A DNA stretch of 64,000 nt from Dyadobacter sp. 50-39. Lineage in GTDB: Bacteria; Bacteroidota; Bacteroidia; Cytophagales; Spirosomataceae. Under the pieces are notes generated by a model. The model saw nothing but the letters and a program-made list of their open reading frames with translations. It was not told the DNA's origin and searched no databases. Of the stretch, positions 51,200-60,361 are shown one piece after another. The stretch covers positions 180,000 through 243,999 of the forward strand of contig MKSR01000048.1 in assembly GCA_001898145.1 (NCBI GenBank), read 5' to 3'. How positions within the stretch are numbered: position 1 is the first letter of the stretch; every line of letters begins with the position of its first letter. A program made the translations under genes and the position numbers.

Positions 51200-51207
51200 T
51201 ACTTTTG
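51200..51207 (+). promoter_or_regulatory. candidate -7 box for the AraC-type regulator
   Basis: TACTTTTG fits TAnnTTTG exactly, 71 bp before the regulator ATG. The -33 element is not recognisable at the normal distance, so activation by another protein or a false match are both possible. Confidence 0.3.
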
Positions 51208-51278
51208 CTCCATATTAACAAACTACTTCTGCCGGCTCTATCGATTGTGCAAACTAAGAACAATTAAAGTATATTCAG

Positions 51279-52124
51279 ATGAAAATGGTCCGTGAAGACA
51301 TCCGACCCGATCAGGGAAGCTCGTTCAAAATCCTGCTGACTCCTGGGCTGAACGATACATTTCTCTGGCACTTTCATCCGGAGTACGAAATTGTGTATGT
51401 AGAAGGCTCGGGCGGCACGCGGCACGTGGGCTCACATACGTCCGTGTATGAAGGCAGCGACCTGGTTTTCATCGGCCCCAACATTCCGCATTTGAATTTC
51501 GACTACGGCGTGCGCACGCAATGCGAGCAGGTAATCGTGCAAATGCGCGAGGATTTTTTGGGAAAAGATTTTCTTTCCGCTCCTGAGCTTCACCGCGTAC
51601 GGGCGCTGTTCGAAACGTCCCATCATGGCATTTCGTTTTCCGGCGAGACGAAGCGTGTTGTTGGAGAAAAGCTCAAACAGATACCGCTGCTGCTTCCATT
51701 CGAGCAACTGCTGGCGCTTCTCGGCATTTTGAAAATCATGGCGGACTCCGCGGATGCGATTGTGCTGAATCCCAAGCCGGCCGGGGTCAAGTCCTTCCGC
51801 AAGGAACAGTTCCGGATGCAGCAAATTTATGCATACGTGGAGACCCATTTCGACCGTGCGCCTGATGTGAACGAAGTTGCAGCGGCCGTAAATCTGACGA
51901 CGCCCGCATTCTGCCGGTTTTTCAAAACGCAGGCGCGTATGACATTCACCGATTTTGTAAACCAGTACCGCGTCAATCAGGCAAAAAATCTGCTCCTGCA
52001 AGACCGGTCGGTTTCGGAAGCATGCTTTGCAGTGGGCTTCGAAAGCCTCTCCTACTTCAATAAACTATTCAGAAAAGTGGTGGGCGAAAACCCGTCAGCA
52101 TTCAAGAAGCGGCACTTGCGATAA
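51279..52124 (+). CDS. AraC-family transcriptional regulator with cupin domain
   Basis: This 281-residue regulator has an N-terminal cupin-like effector domain (about 10-100: F-L-W-H-F-H-P-E-Y-E-I-V-Y-V-E-G, G-P-N-I-P-H-L-N-F) with the histidines of the jelly roll. A double helix-turn-helix AraC domain follows at about 185-278, with D-V-N-E-V-A-A-A-V-N-L-T, F-C-R-F-F-K and C-F-A-V-G-F-E-S-L-S-Y-F-N-K-L-F-R. It is divergent from the PhyH dioxygenase gene, and regulation of that gene by this protein is the simplest reading. Its ligand is unknown, perhaps a small sugar or organic acid. Confidence 0.9.
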   Translation: MKMVREDIRPDQGSSFKILLTPGLNDTFLWHFHPEYEIVYVEGSGGTRHVGSHTSVYEGSDLVFIGPNIPHLNFDYGVRTQCEQVIVQMREDFLGKDFLSAPELHRVRALFETSHHGISFSGETKRVVGEKLKQIPLLLPFEQLLALLGILKIMADSADAIVLNPKPAGVKSFRKEQFRMQQIYAYVETHFDRAPDVNEVAAAVNLTTPAFCRFFKTQARMTFTDFVNQYRVNQAKNLLLQDRSVSEACFAVGFESLSYFNKLFRKVVGENPSAFKKRHLR

Positions 52125-52206
52125 CAAAGTTGATATTTTTAAAATCAATATTTTGGTATTTGAAATATCTTCACTATTTTTACAAGTGAAATTACACTTC
52201 ATCATC

Positions 52207-52854
52207 ATGAAATCTATTCACTTCAACAACAACGATTTGAGTACGATCAGGAACATCCGGGAGCATCTCTATGAGTATCTCCTGGTTTTTTCCTGTGATC
52301 CGGTAACCGAAGCCGCGATCGGGGGCGTCAAGCAGTACTTTCAAAAGGCTTATGGCTGCGAGCAAGCGGCTAACCTTCGGCCTCACCTGACACTTTTCAA
52401 CTGCATTATCCACGAGTACAAGCTCGAAAGGGTTATCCAGGGATTCGAAAAGGTGGCGCGGCGCATCGCACCGTTCCGCATTGAACTCGACGGTTTCAAC
52501 AAGTACGAGGGCGGCACCTTCTATGTCGACCTGGAAGACAATTCGTCCCGACAGGTGAACGGGCTGGTCAGAAATCTTAAAAATGAGACGGGGGACCACC
52601 TTTCCAAATGGGCGTCAGGCGAATTCCGGTTCTGCACCGATCCGCATGTGACCATCGCCCGCAGGATGACGCCCATGCAGATCAATAATGCTTCCAGAGA
52701 ATGGATGTACAAGAAATTCCATTCATCCTTCCGCGTTACCGAAATGATATTGCTGAAACGGTCATTGGTAAGCGGCTCAAAATGCCGGGAAATCGCACGT
52801 ATGCCGCTGCTGGGCTTACCCGACCCCGCGCTTGTGCAGGCGACCTTGTTTTAA
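52207..52854 (+). CDS. 2H phosphoesterase / 2'-5' RNA ligase-like protein
   Basis: This 215-residue cytoplasmic protein of the LigT-like 2H superfamily has the two His-x-Thr motifs of the active site at His60-Leu-Thr62 (R-P-H-L-T-L) and His147-Val-Thr149 (D-P-H-V-T-I). Related enzymes open cyclic phosphates or ligate RNA ends, and many have unknown substrates. Start ATG 52207 follows an AT-rich stretch. The longer frame upstream has no family match, and the gene is 82 bp after the AraC gene. Confidence 0.85.
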   Translation: MKSIHFNNNDLSTIRNIREHLYEYLLVFSCDPVTEAAIGGVKQYFQKAYGCEQAANLRPHLTLFNCIIHEYKLERVIQGFEKVARRIAPFRIELDGFNKYEGGTFYVDLEDNSSRQVNGLVRNLKNETGDHLSKWASGEFRFCTDPHVTIARRMTPMQINNASREWMYKKFHSSFRVTEMILLKRSLVSGSKCREIARMPLLGLPDPALVQATLF

Positions 52855-53011
52855 TGGCACAGCGACGTATAGGGACATGCGGCTCACAATATGATTAGGA
52901 ACTACTTTGACGCTGGTCTGATGCGGTTATTTCGTATCTTCGGGTATCTGGATCAGCCCTTCGGACAGTAGCGAAGTGGCGCGGACCGGGGCTAAATCCT
53001 AACCACTTTGT

Positions 53012-54883
53012 ATGAAACCAAAACTCCTTTTACGCTCAACGATCGGCCTGATGCTTTGCGGGCTGAGTGCCTTTTCACAGTCCTTTAACAATTTTCCTGT
53101 TACCACTCAAAAGCCGCCGCTGCATGGTAAGCATTGGATGGGCATTACCGGGAAGCCATTGGCAGCCACTGCCGGAGCGATGATTTTCAGTAAAGGCGGC
53201 AATGCGATCGACGCCTCCTGCGCCATGCTGGCCGCTACCTGCACCATGTGGGATGTGCTAAGCTGGGGCGGTGAAACGCAGGCATTGATTTATAATCCCA
53301 AAACCAAAAAAGTGATCGCCATTAATGCGATGGGTGTCGCACCCACAGGCGCGACCGCCGGGTTTTTCAAAAACAAGGGAATGAAATATCCTCCCGAATA
53401 TGGTCCGCTCGCAGCAACCACGCCCGGCACGCCGGGGGGACTGATGACCATGCTGGCGGAATATGGTACAATGAGCCTGAAAGAGGTACTGGCGCCGGCC
53501 ATACAAATGGCCGAAGGTTATCCGATCGAGGCGCAAACAGCGAACTCGATTGAAAAAGGCAAGGATCAGATCAAGAAATGGCCCTACTCCACCAAGGTGT
53601 TCCTACCGCATTTAGGCCAAAAACGCGAGGCCCCGGATGCGGGCGAGATATTTGTGCAAAAGGACCTCCGGGCAACACTGCAAAAGCTGGTGGATACCGA
53701 GCAGCTTGCATTGAAAAGTGGAAAAAACCGCAGGGAGGCCATTTACGCTGCCTATGACCGGTTTTACAAAGGCGATATTGCCAAAGAGATCGCACGCGGC
53801 TGCCAGGAACAGGGCGGACTGATCACCGAACAGGACATGGCCAACTGGAAGGTCAAAATCGAGGAGCCTCTGATGACGAATTACAAGGGCATCGAAGTGT
53901 ATAAAATGCAGCAATGGACGCAGGGGCCTGTGATGTTGCAGGCACTAAATATGCTGGAAGGCCTCGATTTGAAAGGAATGGGTTATAATTCTTCCCGTTA
54001 TGTCCATACGTTGTACCAGGTAATGAACCTCGCCTTTGCCGACCGCGACTTTTACTATGGCGACCCCGCATTTGCACCGGAAGAACCGATGAAAGGTTTA
54101 CTATCGAAAGAATATGCGAAAGAGCGGCTAAAGCAAATTAACTGGCAACAGAATGATGCAAAAGTGCTCCCCGGCGACCCGTATCCATTCGAAGGAAAAA
54201 AGAACCCTTTCGCAGAACAAATTAAAAATTGGGGCAATTTCCAGGCATCGCTCAATCGCAATGCAAATGGGCTGGATGAAAAGTTCATGGAGGAATTCAC
54301 CGCCGGAACAACTTCTGTGGAGGCGGCCGATGAAGAGGGTTGGGTGGTAAGCATTACCCCAAGCGGCGGATGGGTGCCGGCGTGCATTGCGGGTAACACA
54401 GGCGTAGGCCTCAGCCAGCGCATGCAGTCGTTTGTACTCGATGCGCGTGAAAACCCCTTTAATGTGGTGGAACCCGGCAAAAGACCCAGGGTAACGCTCA
54501 CACCGAGTCTCGCGATGAAGGATGGAAAGCCATTTCTGTCGTTTGCGAAGCAGGCCGGTGACGAGCAGGACCAGTTGCTGCTGCAATTCTTTTTGAATGT
54601 CGTGGAATTCGGGATGACCGTGCAGGAAGCGACAGAAGCTCCGAGCTTCAAAACCCTGCAGATGTATGCCAGCTTTGGAGAGCATGAAAAAGACCCGGGT
54701 GGACTCATTTTAAATCAATCCATGCCCGACTGGACACGCAAGGAGCTCTCACAGATGGGTTACAAGCTAAGTTATCAGCCACGTACCAGCGGCCCGATCA
54801 ACGCCATTTATTTCGATTGGCAGCACGGCAGCTTCTGGGGAGGATCGAGTAACCACGGCGAGGACTATGGTTTCGGATGGTGA
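53012..54883 (+). CDS. ggt: gamma-glutamyltransferase
   Basis: This secreted or periplasmic N-terminal nucleophile hydrolase cleaves gamma-glutamyl peptides such as glutathione. The 623-residue precursor has a signal peptide ending A-F-S-Q at about 24. Family segments follow: G-G-N-A-I-D-A-S-C-A near 66 and P-G-T-P-G-G-L near 138. The processing site is A-G-T-T-S-V-E near 431-437, where the first Thr (about 433) would be the nucleophile. The usual T-T-H reads T-T-S here. C-terminal G-G-x-x-V-P-A and P-R-V-T-L-T-P-S-L motifs are kept. Its stop lies directly against the convergent VOC-GNAT gene. Confidence 0.9.
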   Translation: MKPKLLLRSTIGLMLCGLSAFSQSFNNFPVTTQKPPLHGKHWMGITGKPLAATAGAMIFSKGGNAIDASCAMLAATCTMWDVLSWGGETQALIYNPKTKKVIAINAMGVAPTGATAGFFKNKGMKYPPEYGPLAATTPGTPGGLMTMLAEYGTMSLKEVLAPAIQMAEGYPIEAQTANSIEKGKDQIKKWPYSTKVFLPHLGQKREAPDAGEIFVQKDLRATLQKLVDTEQLALKSGKNRREAIYAAYDRFYKGDIAKEIARGCQEQGGLITEQDMANWKVKIEEPLMTNYKGIEVYKMQQWTQGPVMLQALNMLEGLDLKGMGYNSSRYVHTLYQVMNLAFADRDFYYGDPAFAPEEPMKGLLSKEYAKERLKQINWQQNDAKVLPGDPYPFEGKKNPFAEQIKNWGNFQASLNRNANGLDEKFMEEFTAGTTSVEAADEEGWVVSITPSGGWVPACIAGNTGVGLSQRMQSFVLDARENPFNVVEPGKRPRVTLTPSLAMKDGKPFLSFAKQAGDEQDQLLLQFFLNVVEFGMTVQEATEAPSFKTLQMYASFGEHEKDPGGLILNQSMPDWTRKELSQMGYKLSYQPRTSGPINAIYFDWQHGSFWGGSSNHGEDYGFGW

Positions 54884-55723
54884 TCATGATCCCAACTGCG
54901 ATCGATCGATGATACGGATCATGCCAAACGCTTCGCCGAAGCCGGTCTGCTGATAGAATGGCGCTAATGCGTGGCCGGTAAAAAGCCCCACCAGAGCTCC
55001 TTGGGGGGCGTTGGCATCCAGCCAGCGCTTCACCTCCCTCATCACAGCCGAACCAACCTGCTGTCGCTGCCAGTCGCGGTGTACCATGACATCCTTGATA
55101 TAGAAAAAGCTCAGCCCATCCCCCAACACCAGGGCGCAACCAATCACCTCTCCGTTGTCGGTATTCTCTGCCACCGCTGCGAAGAGGGCCGCGTCCAACT
55201 TTTGTTGAAGGACCTCGTCCGACTGCATGCTCAACCAGCCCACCGACTCGGCGAGTTTGCGGTACTCCGCAGTCGTAATCTTCCGTCCCAGCGTTTTCAC
55301 ATTGGGAGGCAAGGGTTGTGATGTGCTCTCTCCACCCGAAGTCGCGGGCGATGCGAACGTGATATAGTTGCCATTGAAGTCCTTCACCACGTACTCTTCG
55401 AAACCCCATGGCTGTCTTTCCAGGGGCATAATAATTTGCGCACTCCGCTCCTGATGTAGCTGGTACAGCTCCCGGATATTTTTAACCCTGATCCAAACGC
55501 ACTGCCCGCGCATACGTTCGGCGGCCTCGCTATCCCGTGAGAACTGGATAAACGCACCATGCCAGCTCACGCCACCATGGTTGGGCGGTGTACCCCACGT
55601 CCAATGTCCGGGAAATCCCAGCACCTCATGCCAGTACTTTACGGTTTCAGCGACATCGATAACTGACAGTACGGGCTCAGCGTGAGATAAAAACGGTTCA
55701 GGTCGGTCTTCGGCGTTTTGCAT
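54884..55723 (-). CDS. fusion of VOC (glyoxalase-like) and GNAT acetyltransferase domains
   Basis: This 279-residue cytoplasmic protein has an N-terminal VOC domain (about 10-128), with paired beta-alpha-beta-beta-beta units and W-G-F-E-E-Y-V-V-K-D-F-N-G-N-Y-I-T-F, a bleomycin-resistance/glyoxalase pattern. A linker (129-140) leads to a GNAT domain (about 145-275) with the acetyl-CoA loop Q-R-Q-Q-V-G-S-A and F-Y-Q-Q-T-G-F near the end. Both halves look complete, so the enzyme may bind and acetylate the same small molecule, for example a drug or aldehyde adduct. Substrate unknown. Tail to tail with ggt at the stop codons. Confidence 0.85.
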   Translation of the reverse strand: MQNAEDRPEPFLSHAEPVLSVIDVAETVKYWHEVLGFPGHWTWGTPPNHGGVSWHGAFIQFSRDSEAAERMRGQCVWIRVKNIRELYQLHQERSAQIIMPLERQPWGFEEYVVKDFNGNYITFASPATSGGESTSQPLPPNVKTLGRKITTAEYRKLAESVGWLSMQSDEVLQQKLDAALFAAVAENTDNGEVIGCALVLGDGLSFFYIKDVMVHRDWQRQQVGSAVMREVKRWLDANAPQGALVGLFTGHALAPFYQQTGFGEAFGMIRIIDRSQLGS

Positions 55724-55860
55724 AGGGGAAGAGATTTAATATTCTGCGGGCCAGTTTAACGCCGGTACTGCATCATGACCAACTGCGGCGGTACGGACGT
55801 CGCCATAATAAGGCGCCAAATCCATTGAGCGGGCCGCGCCATAGGAACAGGGCAGCGAGA

Positions 55861-56970
55861 TCATCGCCTGGTCATCCCGCTCCAAGGCAGCAGTAAGGGT
55901 GTCTGCGGAGCTTTCTTCTTCCCGATAAACCGGGCATAATCGGAACCGGCTGCTTCCAGGGAGTTTACGACTGCGGCGGGCATTTTGGATAGCGGGGTTA
56001 TCTCGATTGTGACAGCGTCTTTCTTTTCAGTCCGCCGCCAGGCAGCTACAACTTTCCCCTTCGCCATGACCACCGGCTTAAAGATGCCGCCGCCAGCGTC
56101 CGGATTTTGTGCTACGTCATCATCCATGGCTGCGCTGCGATCAGCATAGCCGATCGTGATCTCATCGAAGGCAGGGATGAGCATCGCTTTTCCGGAAACT
56201 TTGGTCAACCCGGATTCCGCAATGAAAAGGTATTCCCGCCCGCGGACATCCGCTGTTTCAAATTCTCCGCGAACAGCTTCAACCCCGATTTTGGAATCCG
56301 TCAGCGACAAGCCGCTCCACCAGGCGAAGTCCTGGACGGTAGCAGGTCCGTGGCTGGTGAAATAGCGTTTCGCGAGTTTGGCTAAGGCTTCTTCCCGTTG
56401 CAGGGCGGCACTGGCAGGTACTTTTTTGTCAAATAGCGCATACGTAAATTTCTTCCCTCGCCTTGCCCCGTTGCAAATGATTTTGTCGAGTTCCGCCTGG
56501 AACATGATGTGCGTCGCACGCAAATTGTCCGTTTCAATGCCTGCCTTGTTTACCTCCGCTATCACCTCTTCGCGCGTCAGTTCGGCACCGTCGGCAAGCA
56601 GCTTCCCGATCAGATCGTTGGTAACCTTGAAAACGGAATCACCCAGTTTCAGCTGGCGGTACATGGTCCCGGCCAGTTTGTAAACATGCGGCGCGGTGAG
56701 GTCCATGATCCAGCGGGCGTCTTCTCTGGCTACAAAATGCCAGGTGGGCCTCATAATGTGTGTCCGGATAATGCCCCCGGCATCGATTGCCTGTTCCACG
56801 CTGGCATCGGTTGCTTTTTTCAGCCGTTGTCCCAGCGCCCATTTAGCCATACCGAAGTCCTGCGACTGCACGGCACCCATCCAGGCCACCAACTCTGCCG
56901 GATCGGTAAAGCGGGTGTTTACAATCTGCTGATTGATAAGGCGCAATGCAGCAACGTCAGATAAATTCAT
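55861..56970 (-). CDS. winged-helix DNA-binding protein of the YcaQ/AlkX type
   Basis: This 369-residue protein of the HTH_42 family has several winged-helix units. Relatives include YcaQ (AlkX), a DNA glycosylase that opens interstrand crosslinks, and uncharacterised members. Visible signs are M-G-A-V-Q-S-Q-D-F-G near residue 35, R-P-T-W-H-F-V-A near 85, the T-S-H-G-P-A-T-V-Q-D-F-A-W-W-S-G-L segment near 205 and F-D-E-I-T-I-G-Y near 270. Whether it is a glycosylase or a regulator cannot be told by eye. I chose ATG 56970 over GTG 57006 since the family starts at D-V-A-A-L-R-L. Confidence 0.85.
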   Translation of the reverse strand: MNLSDVAALRLINQQIVNTRFTDPAELVAWMGAVQSQDFGMAKWALGQRLKKATDASVEQAIDAGGIIRTHIMRPTWHFVAREDARWIMDLTAPHVYKLAGTMYRQLKLGDSVFKVTNDLIGKLLADGAELTREEVIAEVNKAGIETDNLRATHIMFQAELDKIICNGARRGKKFTYALFDKKVPASAALQREEALAKLAKRYFTSHGPATVQDFAWWSGLSLTDSKIGVEAVRGEFETADVRGREYLFIAESGLTKVSGKAMLIPAFDEITIGYADRSAAMDDDVAQNPDAGGGIFKPVVMAKGKVVAAWRRTEKKDAVTIEITPLSKMPAAVVNSLEAAGSDYARFIGKKKAPQTPLLLPWSGMTRR

Positions 56971-57065
56971 GGCTGGGTATTTGGTTCTGGCAACGGTTTG
57001 AGTCACCTAAAAAACAGATTTATATACAAAAAAGAAAACCCTGCCGTCTGGAATGGCGATAGGGC

Positions 57066-57230
57066 ATGATCGGCAGAGGCAATTTGAGTAAAGAAATTTC
57101 CGCATTATTGGACATCAGTGTCCACACTGTCAACACTTACCGGCAGCAGATACCCGAAAAGCTGAAAGCGGATAATTCCATAGAGGCATTAAATAGCGCT
57201 GAGATGATAGGCCTGATTGCCGGAAAATAA
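57066..57230 (+). pseudogene. remnant of a LuxR-type helix-turn-helix regulator
   Basis: Starting at ATG 57066, 54 codons encode the end of a LuxR-type DNA-binding domain: I-G-R-G-N-L-S-K-E-I-S-A-L-L-D-I-S-V-H-T-V-N-T-Y-R, then I-P-E-K-L-K-A-D-N-S-I-E-A-L-N and a short tail. The N-terminal PAS or receiver domain and the first helix of the DNA-binding unit are absent, with a TAG one codon before the ATG. The rest of the 392-bp gap (56971-57362) shows nothing else I can name. It is probably a relic left by deletion. Confidence 0.7.
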
Positions 57231-57362
57231 CCAAAACATGCCTGCGAATAATTGTCATACACTTTGTGAACTAATTCGATAGCTATTTAAAAGAAGTTGG
57301 TACGGTTTTAATACCTGCTCGGTTACAATTTCAATTTTCCACACAGTTTAACTTCGATAGTT

Positions 57363-57674
57363 ATGGAAAGCGAAAATGAAAAACAGACCGTGATCGCTCT
57401 GAACGACGAAAGTTTCAAGCATTACCTGATCGAACGCTACGGCAGCGATGCTGAAAGCTCCAACTGGCAACGGCTCAGAAACGCGTCTCAAGAGCTGATC
57501 TCACCCGAGACATGGGTACAACTCTACAACCAGGCGAAGCAGGACATTGCCCAAAAGGGTGGCTCGCTGATTGGTTACGAACTGGTAAACAACATACTCC
57601 TGAGCCACGACGGCATCAATTCGCACTGGCCTATGAACTGGATGTGGGTGATGCGGTTCGGAAACGAGCGCTGA
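57363..57674 (+). CDS. hypothetical protein
   Basis: This 103-residue acidic protein has no recognised domain. Features are A-L-N-D-E-S-F-K-H-Y-L-I-E-R-Y-G near 13-28, a helical middle, and a Trp-rich end (H-W-P-M-N-W-M-W-V-M-R-F). No signal peptide or membrane helix is visible. It follows the LuxR remnant by 132 bp and ends 8 bp before the convergent TonB-type receptor gene. A TAACTTCG box 13 bp before the ATG resembles a -7 element but has no clear partner. Confidence 0.5.
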   Translation: MESENEKQTVIALNDESFKHYLIERYGSDAESSNWQRLRNASQELISPETWVQLYNQAKQDIAQKGGSLIGYELVNNILLSHDGINSHWPMNWMWVMRFGNER

Positions 57675-57682
57675 TAGCGCCG

Positions 57683-60121
57683 TCACTCTACCCTACCCTT
57701 TTCGTCGTCGGATGCATTGTTGTTGTGGCGACGTTTACGGGTGAAGGTTTCTTTACCAAATTTGTAGTTCAACGCAATGCCGACCCGCTGCGTGTCCGTC
57801 CTGTTCACCTGATAGTAGTCCGATTGGCGGATGCTGAACGAGCGGTTGTGATAAACCCATGAATGGAAAAGGTCTTCGAAATTCAACGCGAGTGTACCTT
57901 TTCCATTCCATATTTTCTTTCGGATGCCGCCATTCACACGGAACATGCCCGATGTCTGCGCCTGTCCGTTCACGTCGCGGCTTGCGTAGTAGCCTCCCAG
58001 CTCGGCATTCCAGCCGTTGCCGAGGTTGAAATAATTGTTGAGTTCCAGGCGCGCAACATTGGTTGCATAGTTCAGTGACTCGGTATACAACGGGCCTTTC
58101 ATCGTAATGCGCGACAGCCGCAATGTGGCGCTATTGTACCACCAGCTCGTGATTTGCCCTGATACGCTGGTGTTCAGCAATACCATATAACCGCGGGCAA
58201 TGTTATCCGGGCGACTGGTAAATGTATCTCCCTGTGCCTGGATGGTCGTGAAAATACCGTTGGTAAAGCGGTTATAACTCAGTCCCATGTTCAGGAAGTT
58301 TTTGTGCTGGTATTTCAATTCCAAACGGTCCTGGTACTGGGGCGTCAGGTGCGGGTTACCTGCGCTGTAAGTGTATTGATCCCGGTAAAAGACGAACGGG
58401 TTCAGCATCTGGTAGTTCGGCCGATTGATCCTTCTTACCGCCATCAACACCAATGCATTGTGATCATTGAGCTTATAATTGAGGAAAATGCTGGGGAAAA
58501 GTTTAGTGTAATTTTTGGTAAAACGCATCGCAAAAACCGAGTCGTTACCTAGCTGGTTACCTTTGGCAATGGTATTTTCTAAACGAAGGCCGAGCTGCAT
58601 GCCGAAACGTTTCCACCTTTTTTCGCCGCTAACATATATTGCATTGATGTTTTCGCGGTACCGGAAGTGGTTCGACCGGCGGTTGTCGATCACCGGTTGC
58701 CCGCTGCCGGTATTGTAATGATTAAAAATAAAATCGTTGTTTACGTAACTCGATTTAAATCCGCCTTCCATCCGCGCCTTGTTCTTCAGCGGGTGGATAT
58801 AATCCGCTTTCAGCGTGTAAATATTAATTTCCGAGGGAGTGAGGTAGCGAAACACATCGCGATGCTCCATATTGCCGTCTTCGTTGAACAAGCGGTTTTC
58901 GAGATCCTGACGACCGAGGTTCCGGTAGTTCAAATAGTTCGCATCAACCGCCAATTCCCGGCCTTTGTCATTGAACTTGTGCAGCATATTGGTATTAATG
59001 CTGGTATTCCTGCGATTTTCCTTCGAAACCGTACTGCCATTGCCGGAGCTGACGGGTGCATTCAATGCATTTTGCTGCGTACTTTCATACCTGAAATCGC
59101 CATTACGTGCCGAGCCGTTCAGATTGATAATGGTGCCTAAAACCGTTTTGGGTGTCGCATTCAAATCCATCCCAACATTGACGTTATAGCCATTTGCAGC
59201 GGTTTGCTGGTCGTTCCTTAACACAACCCGCGATTTCAATACACCCGTTTCATCATAATATCTGCGGCTGAAATCGTCTTCGCTGTAATTCTTTTCATAG
59301 TTGTATCCCAAATTGGCAAACAGGTTCAGCTTTCGCAGATTGTAGTTCAGATTCACGGCATCATTGCTTCGAGCGTACCTGCCCTGGCTCCCGCCCAGCG
59401 CGACGCTGCCCGTGAGTCCGCCGGTGCGTGTCTTTTTCAGCCGGATGTCAATCACCGCATTGCCTCCCGCATCGTACCGGGCAGGCGGGTTATCCAGCAA
59501 TTCGATCTTGTCCAGCACACCTCCGGGGAGCGATTTCAGGTACGCCGCCAGGTCCGCGCCGGACATATACGTGCTGCGGCCGTCGATGAGCACCATCACC
59601 CCGCCCCTTCCGTTCAGGCTGATCTCACCATTGGCATTCACGCTCACCCCCGGCGTCTTGCTCAGCACATCGAATGTGTTGCTGGTCGCGCTGCCGATCA
59701 TCGATCCCACATTTACAATCGTACGGTCTATTTCCTGTTCTATTAAAGGCCTGTTAGCTTTTACCGTCACCTCATTCAATTCGATGCTTTTAGCCGGCAG
59801 CAGTATGATGGCAGGTAAGGCAATGCCCGGATGACCGGCATCGATGGTGAGGGCCGCAGTTGTAAAATCCTTCTGACCCATTGCGCTGACGGCCAGTATA
59901 TAGGCATTGTTTTCAAGGTTGGCAAATCGAAAATTTCCGTTCGCATCTGTCACTTCGCCGGTAACGAGCGTGGAGTCGGCGGCTTTCAGCAACCGGACGG
60001 TTGCACCGGGTAAAGTGGTATTTTGGGTGTCTTTTACGGTCCCTGAGATCGTATTCCCTGTCTGGGCGAGTGATGTCAGGCCGATCAGGCAGAATGTGAG
60101 GATGATCAAAAGCGTTTTCAT
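57683..60121 (-). CDS. TonB-dependent receptor-like outer-membrane barrel protein
   Basis: This 812-residue outer-membrane protein has a signal peptide ending S-L-A-Q at about 20, a CarboxypepD_reg domain (about 22-105: I-S-G-T-V-K-D-T-Q), a plug-like domain (about 125-230: V-N-V-G-S-M-I-G-S-A-T-S-N-T-F-D-V-L, L-L-D-N-P-P-A-R-Y-D-A-G-G) and a long barrel. It belongs to the OMP_b-brl_3 branch, which often sits beside regulators. It ends in a charged tail (K-R-R-H-N-N-N-A-S-D-D-E) rather than the usual aromatic. It is divergent from a LytS-LytTR pair, 240 bp away. The ligand is unknown. Confidence 0.88.
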   Translation of the reverse strand: MKTLLIILTFCLIGLTSLAQTGNTISGTVKDTQNTTLPGATVRLLKAADSTLVTGEVTDANGNFRFANLENNAYILAVSAMGQKDFTTAALTIDAGHPGIALPAIILLPAKSIELNEVTVKANRPLIEQEIDRTIVNVGSMIGSATSNTFDVLSKTPGVSVNANGEISLNGRGGVMVLIDGRSTYMSGADLAAYLKSLPGGVLDKIELLDNPPARYDAGGNAVIDIRLKKTRTGGLTGSVALGGSQGRYARSNDAVNLNYNLRKLNLFANLGYNYEKNYSEDDFSRRYYDETGVLKSRVVLRNDQQTAANGYNVNVGMDLNATPKTVLGTIINLNGSARNGDFRYESTQQNALNAPVSSGNGSTVSKENRRNTSINTNMLHKFNDKGRELAVDANYLNYRNLGRQDLENRLFNEDGNMEHRDVFRYLTPSEINIYTLKADYIHPLKNKARMEGGFKSSYVNNDFIFNHYNTGSGQPVIDNRRSNHFRYRENINAIYVSGEKRWKRFGMQLGLRLENTIAKGNQLGNDSVFAMRFTKNYTKLFPSIFLNYKLNDHNALVLMAVRRINRPNYQMLNPFVFYRDQYTYSAGNPHLTPQYQDRLELKYQHKNFLNMGLSYNRFTNGIFTTIQAQGDTFTSRPDNIARGYMVLLNTSVSGQITSWWYNSATLRLSRITMKGPLYTESLNYATNVARLELNNYFNLGNGWNAELGGYYASRDVNGQAQTSGMFRVNGGIRKKIWNGKGTLALNFEDLFHSWVYHNRSFSIRQSDYYQVNRTDTQRVGIALNYKFGKETFTRKRRHNNNASDDEKGRVE

Positions 60122-60361
60122 GGCTGTTACATTATGGTCGAGTGATGAGGCAAATATTACCCGGCCTGGTAACCCCGCGAAATAAATGTGTTGTAACTTC
60201 CCGGAACCGTGACGGAAACCGGTTTGCGGCTGACGAACCGTTTCGGCCCGGCACAGCGGCTTTCTATCAGCAAATCGGGCCGTTATAGCCGCTTACTGTC
60301 GCATTCTCCTCTTTGGAAGGCATTTTTGCGGGCAGCATAAAGGTATGAACCGAGCAAACCC

